From assembly GCA_903918155.1 (NCBI GenBank), contig CAIXDD010000371.1, forward strand, positions 1 to 10,021: 10,021 nucleotides of DNA. Direction: 5' to 3'. The translations under genes were made by a program, and so were the position numbers. Of the stretch, positions 5,392 through 10,021 are shown one piece after another. Source of the DNA: an uncultured Hyphomicrobiales bacterium. Its GTDB lineage: Bacteria; Pseudomonadota; Alphaproteobacteria; Rhizobiales; Beijerinckiaceae. Position 1 is the stretch's first letter; every line of letters begins with the position of its first letter. The notes below the pieces were generated by a model. That model ran no database searches and was not told the DNA's origin. It saw only the letters and a program-made list of their open reading frames with translations.

Positions 5392-6372
5392 GTGCTTGCG
5401 CCTCTTCCAGCGCCCCTGCGAGCGGCCTCCTCGACGGTGCTGACGGGCGTCGGCTGCAAGCTGACGGCGACGTTTTTCTTTTCGCTGATGCTGGCGCTGG
5501 GCAAGGCCTATAGCGACTATCCCGTCGCCCAGCTCGTTTTCTTCCGCTCCTTTTTCGCGCTGGCGCCGCTGATGGCGTGGCTGCTGCTGCGCGGCGATTT
5601 CCCGCGCGCGCTGAAGACGCGCCGGCTCGGCGGGCATCTCTTCCGCTCCGCGGCGGGCGTGGGCAGCATGTTCTGCCTCTTCGCTTCCTATGGCATGTTG
5701 CCGCTCGCGGACGCGACCGCATTGGGCTACGCCGCGCCGTTGATGATCGCAATTCTCGCGGCCTATGTTCTGGGCGAGCGGATGACGCCCCTGCGCTGGG
5801 GCGCCGTCGCCACGGGCTTCGTGGGCGTGCTGGTGATGTTGGGCGAACATGTGGGCGCGCATGATCCCGCCGCGCCCGCGCGCTCCGCGCTGGGGGCCGG
5901 GCTTGCGCTGCTGGGCGCCGCGCTGGTCGCCGTCGCCATGGTGCAGACGCGCCGCCTCACCAAGACCGAGGACACGGGCGCCATCACCTTCTATTTCCAG
6001 ACCACGACGACGCTGGCCAGCGGCCTGTTTCTCGTCGTCGCCGCGGTTTGGCCGGCGGAATGGCCATGGGCGGCGGGACTGGGCGCGCAGGCCTGGGCGC
6101 CGCCGCAGCCGCAGGACTGGGCGCCCCTGATCGCCATCGGCCTGCTGGGCGGGGTGGGACAGATTTTCATGACGCAGGGCTATCGCTTCGCCGACGCCTC
6201 CATTCTCGCCGTCTTCGATTATTCCTCGCTCCTGTTCGCCGTCGCCATCGGCTTCCTCGCCTTTGGCGAGGCGCCCAGCGCCCGCGTCCTGCTGGGCGCG
6301 GCCATCGTCATCGCGGCCGGGCTGGCCGTGGCCCTGCAGGAGCGCCGCAAGGGCCGGCCCGCCGCCGGCTGA
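5392..6372 (+). CDS. DMT-superfamily (EamA) transporter
   Basis: This is an inner-membrane protein of up to 326 residues with about ten transmembrane segments in two EamA repeats (roughly 20-151 and 168-315). The first repeat has the typical SYGMLPLADATALGYAAPL segment and ends LGERMTPLRWGAV. The second has the matching GQIFMTQGYRFADASILAVFDY segment and FGEAPS. Family members export or import metabolites such as amino acids, purines, riboflavin or S-adenosylmethionine; the substrate cannot be told here, and no riboswitch was seen upstream. The start is uncertain: GTG at 5392 is the first start in frame but lacks a ribosome binding site, and a second GTG at 5437 is possible. The first membrane segment lies after both. 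The gene begins 14 bases after the SDR stop and is probably translated from the same mRNA. Confidence 0.9.
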   Translation: MLAPLPAPLRAASSTVLTGVGCKLTATFFFSLMLALGKAYSDYPVAQLVFFRSFFALAPLMAWLLLRGDFPRALKTRRLGGHLFRSAAGVGSMFCLFASYGMLPLADATALGYAAPLMIAILAAYVLGERMTPLRWGAVATGFVGVLVMLGEHVGAHDPAAPARSALGAGLALLGAALVAVAMVQTRRLTKTEDTGAITFYFQTTTTLASGLFLVVAAVWPAEWPWAAGLGAQAWAPPQPQDWAPLIAIGLLGGVGQIFMTQGYRFADASILAVFDYSSLLFAVAIGFLAFGEAPSARVLLGAAIVIAAGLAVALQERRKGRPAAG

Positions 6373-6395
6373 GGGGGTCCGCTAGGGGGCGCTTG

Positions 6396-6412
6396 GGCGC
6401 GACCTGCGCGCC
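6396..6412 (+). terminator. Possible hairpin downstream of the transporter gene
   Basis: GGCGCG (6396-6401) and CGCGCC (6407-6412) form a perfect 6-bp stem around the loop ACCTG, 24 bases after the transporter stop. There is no T-run after it, so intrinsic termination is not assured; in such GC-rich DNA a stem this size can arise by chance. Confidence 0.25.
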
Positions 6413-6448
6413 GCCTGTGGGACGAGGCCCTCGCCAGGTCGGAAACCG

Positions 6449-6478
6449 TTCGTTATTCCAAACGAAATCGGATAGTAT
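6449..6478 (+). promoter_or_regulatory. Palindromic operator overlapping the promoter of the XRE–cupin gene
   Basis: TTCGTTATTCCAAACGAA (6449-6466) is a perfect inverted repeat with 6-bp arms (TTCGTT/AACGAA) and a 6-bp centre, in an AT-rich patch that stands out from its surroundings. A -10-like TAGTAT follows at 6473-6478, so the palindrome covers the expected -35 region. A dimeric HTH protein bound here would block RNA polymerase. Since the next gene encodes an XRE–cupin regulator, autoregulation is the simplest reading. Palindrome observed; function inferred. Confidence 0.6.
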
Positions 6479-6522
6479 GACAAACGTCGCGTGGGCTGCG
6501 TCCCCGAGATGCAAGGCGAATC

Positions 6523-7140
6523 ATGGGCGTCGAAGGCAAGGACAAGGCGAAGACGCTGGAGGCGGGCGCCCATGCGCTGTCGGGCCAGCTCGGCCGCACG
6601 GTCCAGCGCCTGCGCAAGGCCAACGCCCTTTCCCTGTCCGAATTGTCCGAGCAATCGGGCGTCGCGAAATCCATCATCAGCCAGATCGAGCGCAACGAGA
6701 CCAATCCCACGCTCACGACCATCTGGCGTCTGTCGCGCGCGCTCGACGTCTCCATCGAGAGCGTGCTGCAGACGGACGAGGACGAGCCCTTCCTCGAGCG
6801 CTCCTCGCGCGGCGACACGCCGATCCTGGTCTCCGACGACGGCAAGTGCCGCCTCGCCATCACCGGCTGGATCAAGACGGTGGAATGGCTGCAATGGTAT
6901 GATTTCCACGCCGATCCCGGCGGCGTCCTCGCCTCCGATCCCCATCAGCGCGGGTCGGTGGAATGTCTGTCCGTGCTGGAAGGCGAGCTGGAGGTGGAGG
7001 TCGCCGGCGCGGTGGACGTCGCGCGCGCAGGCGACACGTTGCGCTATCGCTGCGACCGCCCGCATGTGATCCGCAATCGCTCGCTTGCGCCCGCGCGCGC
7101 CGCGATGGTCTGCATTCTCAAGGCGGCGGCGATGGAGTGA
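6523..7140 (+). CDS. XRE-family transcriptional regulator with C-terminal cupin sensor
   Basis: This is a 205-residue DNA-binding regulator. The ATG at 6523 is preceded by AAGG (6513-6516), 6 bases away. Residues about 23-82 form an HTH_3/XRE domain with the typical run LSLSELSEQSGVAKSIISQ and then ERNETNPTLTTIWRLSRAL. Residues about 125-200 form a small cupin barrel (CLSVLEGELEVEVAG, then AGDTLRYRCDRPHVIRN). The layout matches the SutR(YdcN)/PuuR-like group, in which the cupin senses a small ligand and the HTH dimer represses metabolic or transport genes. The ligand is unknown. The upstream palindrome at 6449-6466 is a likely self-operator. The transporter and SDR genes lie upstream on the same strand, so they are candidate targets, but no matching palindrome was found near the SDR promoter. 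The convergent hsp20 gene ends 58 bases downstream. Confidence 0.93.
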   Translation: MGVEGKDKAKTLEAGAHALSGQLGRTVQRLRKANALSLSELSEQSGVAKSIISQIERNETNPTLTTIWRLSRALDVSIESVLQTDEDEPFLERSSRGDTPILVSDDGKCRLAITGWIKTVEWLQWYDFHADPGGVLASDPHQRGSVECLSVLEGELEVEVAGAVDVARAGDTLRYRCDRPHVIRNRSLAPARAAMVCILKAAAME

Positions 7141-7196
7141 GCGCGCGCGCCTTGCGCCCGCGCTCCTTCTTCACGGCCCAATTGCGCGGCGCGCGC
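7141..7196. terminator. Possible bidirectional terminator between convergent genes
   Basis: GCGCGCGCC near 7143-7151 can pair with GGCGCGCGC near 7187-7195 in the 58-bp gap between the convergent XRE–cupin and hsp20 genes. The loop is long (about 35 bases) and there is no T-run on either side, so this is weak evidence. Confidence 0.2.
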
Positions 7197-7198
7197 CC

Positions 7199-7780
7199 TC
7201 AGGCGGCTTTCTCGCCGCCCTTCGCGGCTTCGTCTTTCTTTGCATTTTGTCGCGCATTGTCCTGCTCGTCCTTGCGCGCCTCCTTATGCGTTTCTTGGCC
7301 CGCCTCTTGGCCCGTCTCTTGGCCCGCGCCGCGGATCGCGATGCGCCGGCCTTGCGCCTTGGCGCCTTTCGGCTTGGCGATTTTCAGCCGCAGAACGCCC
7401 TTGTCGAATTGCGCGTCGCAGGAATCCGCCTCCGGCGCAAAGGGCAAGGCGATGACGCGCTGGAACGCGCCATAGCTCGTCTCCATCACGCGCCAGTTCT
7501 TGTCCTCGCGCTTCTCCTCCGCCTTTTTCTCGCCGGAGATGACGAGCCGGTCGCCATCGAGATCGATGGAGATGTCCTTCTCGTCCACGCCGGGCAGTTC
7601 CGCGCTCACCTCGATGGCGTCGGGCGTTTCGCAGACGTCGACGGGCGCGGAGAAGCCCGTCTCGACGCCCGGCCATTGCCGGACGCTGCGCTCCAGCATC
7701 GAATCGAATTCGCGTCGCAGATCGGCGAAAGGATCGCTCATGCCGCGACCGCTCCAAAGACCGGGAAGCAAGGATTTCAT
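7199..7780 (-). CDS. Small heat-shock protein (Hsp20/alpha-crystallin family)
   Basis: This is a 193-residue ATP-independent holdase chaperone that keeps unfolding cytosolic proteins soluble for refolding by DnaK/ClpB. The ATG (complement of 7778-7780) is chosen because GGAG lies 8 bases upstream; an in-frame GTG at 7789 would overlap that ribosome binding site. Residues 1-42 are the variable N-terminal arm. The alpha-crystallin domain covers about 43-135, with APVDVCETPDAIEVSAELPG, GDRLVISGEKK, and YGAFQRVIALP followed by FDKGVLRLKIAKP. The IxI oligomerisation motif is IAI (147-149) in RRIAIRG. A charged Gln/Glu/Lys-rich tail of about 43 residues follows, unusually long for bacterial Hsp20, and begins with a 12-bp DNA repeat. 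The gene is divergent from mlaE and convergent with the XRE–cupin gene. The family is certain; I saw no convincing ROSE thermometer in the leader. Confidence 0.95.
   Translation of the reverse strand: MKSLLPGLWSGRGMSDPFADLRREFDSMLERSVRQWPGVETGFSAPVDVCETPDAIEVSAELPGVDEKDISIDLDGDRLVISGEKKAEEKREDKNWRVMETSYGAFQRVIALPFAPEADSCDAQFDKGVLRLKIAKPKGAKAQGRRIAIRGAGQETGQEAGQETHKEARKDEQDNARQNAKKDEAAKGGEKAA
7293..7328 (-). repeat. 12-bp in-frame tandem repeat (3 copies) in the hsp20 tail
   Basis: On the plus strand TCTTGGCCCGCC (7293-7304), TCTTGGCCCGTC (7305-7316) and TCTTGGCCCGCG (7317-7328) lie back to back. On the coding strand this gives a Gly-Gln-Glu-Thr/Ala repeat just after the IxI motif. The unit is four codons, so the copy number can change without a frameshift. 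The core TCTTGG is the same as in the intergenic array at 3382-3475. Confidence 0.9.
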
Positions 7781-7861
7781 GTGCGTCACTCCAGGGCGTT
7801 CATGCAGCGTCCAGACGCCGCAGGGCGCGGGCGCCGTCGCGCTGGCTCAACGCGCCAGACG

Positions 7862-7889
7862 ATGAAGGGTTGAGCGCGCCCGCCAAAAG
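7862..7889 (-). promoter_or_regulatory. Weak candidate heat-shock (RpoH-like) promoter for hsp20
   Basis: On the minus strand CTTT (7889-7886) and CCTTCAT (7868-7862) are separated by 17 bases. This partly matches the alphaproteobacterial RpoH pattern CTTG-N17/18-CYTATNT (about three of four and five of seven positions, counting the free one). It lies about 80 bases upstream of the hsp20 start. Low confidence. Confidence 0.2.
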
Positions 7890-7922
7890 ACGCATCGGGA
7901 CAGCTCCCCCTTTGCGCGCGGC

Positions 7923-7950
7923 TCGACAAGCGCAAGGCGCGCGCTTATCA
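7923..7950 (+). promoter_or_regulatory. Candidate sigma-70 promoter of the mla operon
   Basis: TCGACA (7923-7928, one base off TTGACA) and TTATCA (7945-7950) are separated by 16 bp, 33 bases upstream of the mlaE ATG and facing away from hsp20. Assigned by eye. Confidence 0.4.
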
Positions 7951-7983
7951 CCAGAGCACGAGCAGAGGAGCAGCCGGTCCCCG

Positions 7984-9156
7984 ATGACCGCGTCAGGCTA
8001 TGCGTCCGCCACGAACGAACCGCGGGTTTCCGAGGCGCCGACCCAGGATGGTGCGCGCCTGCGGCTTGGCGGCGCGTGGACCCTTGCGAATGGGGCGGCG
8101 CTGGAGGCGGCGAGCGCGGCGCTGGAGCGGGCGGGGGCGGGCGCCACGCAGGCGGCGTCCGGGCGCCTTGTGCTCGACCTTTCCGAGGTCGCCGCGCTCG
8201 ACACGGCCGGCGCCTGGCTGGTGGACCGCGCGCGCGCGCGGCTTGAGGCGCGCGGCCTCGCCGTCACCGTTCTGTGGGCGGGCGAGCGCCAGCGCATCCT
8301 CATGGAGACGGCGGCCTACCGAAATTTCCGAACGGAGACGCCGCGTCCCGCCGCGCCGTTCTACGATTGGCTGGTGGAGCTGGGCGGCGCCCTCGTGTCC
8401 GCCGGGCGCGATCTGGTGGCGGGCGTCGCCTTTCTGGGTCAGGTCGTGGCCTGCCTGCTCACCGCCGCGCGCCGGCCTGCGCGGCTGCGGCCGACGTCGG
8501 TGATCCATCATGTGGAGAGTTTCGCCTTTCGCGCGCTGCCCATCATCGCGCTGATCAATTTTCTCGTCGGCTGCATCGTCGCCCAGCAGGGCGTGTTCCA
8601 GTTGAGCCGCTTCGGCGCGGCCGCCTTCGCGGTCGATCTCATCGGCATTCTGGTGCTGCGCGAACTCGCCGTCCTGCTCACCTCCATCATGGTGGCGGGC
8701 CGCAGCGGTTCGGCGATCACCGCGGAGCTTGGCTCCATGAAAATGCGCGAGGAGATCGACGCGTTGCGCGTCATGGGGCTCGATCCCATGGAGGTGCTCG
8801 TCGTCCCGCGCATCGTGGCGCTGATCGTCAGCCTGCCGCTGCTCACGTTCCTCGCCGATATGGCGGCGATTTTCGGCGGGCTTATCGTCGCCTGGGGCTA
8901 TGGCGGCATTTCGCCGGAAGTCTTCATGGCGCGCTTGCAGAACGCCATCGGGCTCAACACGTTTCTCGTCGGCCTCATCAAGGCGCCTTTCATGGCGCTG
9001 GTGATCGGCGTCATCGCCGCTCTCGAAGGATTCAGCGTCAAGGGCTCGGCGGAATCGCTGGGCCGGCAGGTGACGGCCTCGGTCGTCAAGGCGATCTTCA
9101 TGGTGATCGTTGTGGACGGAGTCTTCGCCATGTTCTTCGCAGCGATCAAATATTGA
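7984..9156 (+). CDS. mlaE: MlaE-type lipid ABC transporter permease fused to an N-terminal STAS domain
   Basis: This is a 390-residue inner-membrane permease of the Mla/MCE phospholipid transport system, which moves lipids between the inner and outer membranes. The ATG at 7984 is the first ATG in frame; AGAGGAG (7964-7970) lies 13 bases upstream, a long but usable spacing. Residues about 22-115 form a STAS (MlaB-like) domain with LVLDLSEVAALDTAGAWLV, where Thr74 sits near the regulatory Ser/Thr position. Residues about 130-390 form the MlaE permease domain with about five to six membrane segments. Its signature covers 226-264 (RELAVLLTSIMVAGR, SGSAITAELGSMKM and EEIDALRVMG), and a later segment reads ALEGFSVKGSAESLGRQ. 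Separate mlaB and mlaE genes are the enterobacterial arrangement; STAS–MlaE fusions are common in alphaproteobacteria. The gene runs directly into mlaF with a 1-base gap between stop and start. Confidence 0.94.
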   Translation: MTASGYASATNEPRVSEAPTQDGARLRLGGAWTLANGAALEAASAALERAGAGATQAASGRLVLDLSEVAALDTAGAWLVDRARARLEARGLAVTVLWAGERQRILMETAAYRNFRTETPRPAAPFYDWLVELGGALVSAGRDLVAGVAFLGQVVACLLTAARRPARLRPTSVIHHVESFAFRALPIIALINFLVGCIVAQQGVFQLSRFGAAAFAVDLIGILVLRELAVLLTSIMVAGRSGSAITAELGSMKMREEIDALRVMGLDPMEVLVVPRIVALIVSLPLLTFLADMAAIFGGLIVAWGYGGISPEVFMARLQNAIGLNTFLVGLIKAPFMALVIGVIAALEGFSVKGSAESLGRQVTASVVKAIFMVIVVDGVFAMFFAAIKY

Positions 9157-9157
9157 G

Positions 9158-10006
9158 ATGACCCAGAACCCGCTCTCCCCATCGTTTGCAGAGCCGCTTG
9201 CCGAGCCGCTTGCCGAGCCGCTTGCGCCCGACGCGCAGGAGGCCTGCGCGATCCGCGTGCGCGACGTCGTGGTCGGGTTCGGCGAGCGCACCGTGCTCAA
9301 GGGAATCACGCTCGACGTGCGCCGTGGCGAAGTTCTGGGTTTCGTGGGCGGGTCGGGCACCGGCAAATCGGTTCTTACGCGCGCCATTCTCGGCCTCGTG
9401 CCCAAGCGCGGCGGGAGCATCGAGGTCTTCGGCCGCGATCTCGAGTCGCTCGACGCCGCCGGCCGCGCGGCGATGGAGCGGCGCTTCGGCGTGCTGTTCC
9501 AGCATGGCGCCTTGTTCTCGGGCCTCACCGTGCTGCAAAACGTGCAGCTTCCGATGCGCGAACATGCGGATCTGTCGCAGGCGCTCATGAACGAGCTGGC
9601 GATGCTGAAGCTCGATCTCGTGGGCCTGCCGCGCGACGCGGCGGACGAATTCCCCAGCGAATTGTCGGGCGGCATGATCAAGCGCGCCGCGCTCGCCCGC
9701 GCGCTGGCGCTCGATCCTGACATCCTCTTTCTCGACGAGCCGACGTCCGGCCTCGATCCGATCGGCGCGGCGGAGTTCGACCAGCTGATCGCCACGCTGC
9801 AGAAGACGCTGGGGCTCACCGTCTTTATGGTGACGCATGATCTCGACTGCCTCTCTTCCATCTGCGACCGCATCGCCGCGCTGGCCGACGGGCGCGTCGC
9901 CGCCGTGGGGCCGCTGGAGACCTTGCTGGCCAGCGACCACGCCTGGGTGAAGGCCTATTTCCACGGCGCGCGGGCGGGGCGCCTGCTGGCGCGCGGCGAC
10001 GGCTGA
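9158..10006 (+). CDS. mlaF: MlaF-type lipid ABC transporter ATP-binding protein
   Basis: This is a 282-residue cytosolic ATPase that powers the MlaE permease. The ATG at 9158 comes one base after the mlaE TGA (9154-9156), so translation is probably coupled; there is no separate strong ribosome binding site. Walker A is GGSGTGKS (64-71), the Q-loop is FQHGALF with Gln115, the signature is LSGGM (169-173, M in place of the usual Q, as in MlaF proteins), Walker B is ILFLDEP (189-195) with catalytic Glu194, and the H-loop His is 227 in VTHDLD. All active-site residues are present. Residues 1-30 form a non-conserved N-terminal extension carrying three copies of an Ala-Glu-Pro-Leu repeat from a 12-bp DNA repeat. 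The stop is 15 bases before the window edge. An mlaD (MCE-domain substrate-binding) gene would be expected next but is not visible. Confidence 0.95.
   Translation: MTQNPLSPSFAEPLAEPLAEPLAPDAQEACAIRVRDVVVGFGERTVLKGITLDVRRGEVLGFVGGSGTGKSVLTRAILGLVPKRGGSIEVFGRDLESLDAAGRAAMERRFGVLFQHGALFSGLTVLQNVQLPMREHADLSQALMNELAMLKLDLVGLPRDAADEFPSELSGGMIKRAALARALALDPDILFLDEPTSGLDPIGAAEFDQLIATLQKTLGLTVFMVTHDLDCLSSICDRIAALADGRVAAVGPLETLLASDHAWVKAYFHGARAGRLLARGDG
9191..9226 (+). repeat. 12-bp in-frame tandem repeat (3 copies) at the start of mlaF
   Basis: GAGCCGCTTGCC (9191-9202), an identical copy (9203-9214) and GAGCCGCTTGCG (9215-9226) lie back to back. They encode Glu-Pro-Leu-Ala repeats in the N-terminal extension before the ATPase domain. 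The unit is four codons, so copy-number change would leave the frame intact. Confidence 0.92.
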
Positions 10007-10021
10007 GGCCGAGCGGCCGTT

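Noticed and set aside
7781..7983. ROSE-type RNA thermometer before hsp20
   Set aside because: The leader contains the ribosome binding site, but I could not find a conserved anti-Shine-Dalgarno strand with the typical short U-rich motif pairing to it.
7993..9873. 626-codon minus-strand frame opposite mlaE and mlaF
   Set aside because: It fully overlaps two genes with complete catalytic and signature motifs, and its translation is low-complexity with no family match.
10008..10019. Terminator after mlaF (GGCC-GAGC-GGCC)
   Set aside because: The stem is only 4 bp with self-complementary arms, the window ends at once, and further mla genes are expected downstream.

Overview
The window is about 10 kb of very GC-rich, gene-dense chromosomal DNA. 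Codon use, protein signatures and the STAS–MlaE fusion point to an alphaproteobacterium, most likely of the order Hyphomicrobiales (Rhizobiales). A methylotroph-related family such as Beijerinckiaceae/Methylocystaceae is possible, because a glycerate 2-kinase of the serine-cycle type opens the window, but this is only a guess. No tRNA, rRNA, CRISPR array, insertion sequence or phage gene was seen.

Layout. (1) Positions 1-1240 hold a glycerate 2-kinase whose first codons lie left of the window. (2) 1313-1642 is a small single-domain rhodanese with its own promoter. (3) 1770-3260 is a two-gene respiratory module: a periplasmic class II (c556-like) monoheme cytochrome and a membrane-anchored diheme cytochrome c, separated by a strong RNA hairpin. 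(4) 3261-3564 has no convincing gene. It holds two short direct duplications and a striking AT-richer 12-bp tandem array. (5) 3565-4455 encodes a Pro/Ala-rich hypothetical protein with one conserved-looking helical block. (6) 4598-6372 is a probable operon of a non-canonical short-chain dehydrogenase and a DMT/EamA transporter, downstream of a 21-bp repeat and a clear promoter. (7) 6523-7140 is an XRE–cupin regulator preceded by a perfect palindrome that is probably its operator. (8) 7199-7780, on the minus strand, is a small heat-shock protein with a long charged tail. (9) 7984-10006 holds mlaE (STAS-permease fusion) and mlaF (ATPase) of an outer-membrane lipid transport ABC system; mlaD would be expected just past the right edge.

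Most of this is ordinary housekeeping and accessory metabolism. The two cytochromes probably pass electrons from a periplasmic dehydrogenase encoded elsewhere. The SDR, transporter and XRE–cupin regulator may form a small-molecule uptake and handling cassette. MlaE and MlaF form the inner-membrane core of a phospholipid transporter.

The most unusual signal is at the repeat level. Tandem repeats with a 12-bp unit occur at three separate loci: an intergenic array of nearly eight copies, the tail of the heat-shock gene, and the N-terminus of mlaF. Further 15-, 18-, 21- and 35-bp duplications are also present. Two of the 12-bp loci share the core TCTTGG. Three genes also share a TTGC-N16-TA(A/T/G)GG-like promoter architecture. 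No complete novel system can be demonstrated from the sequence alone.
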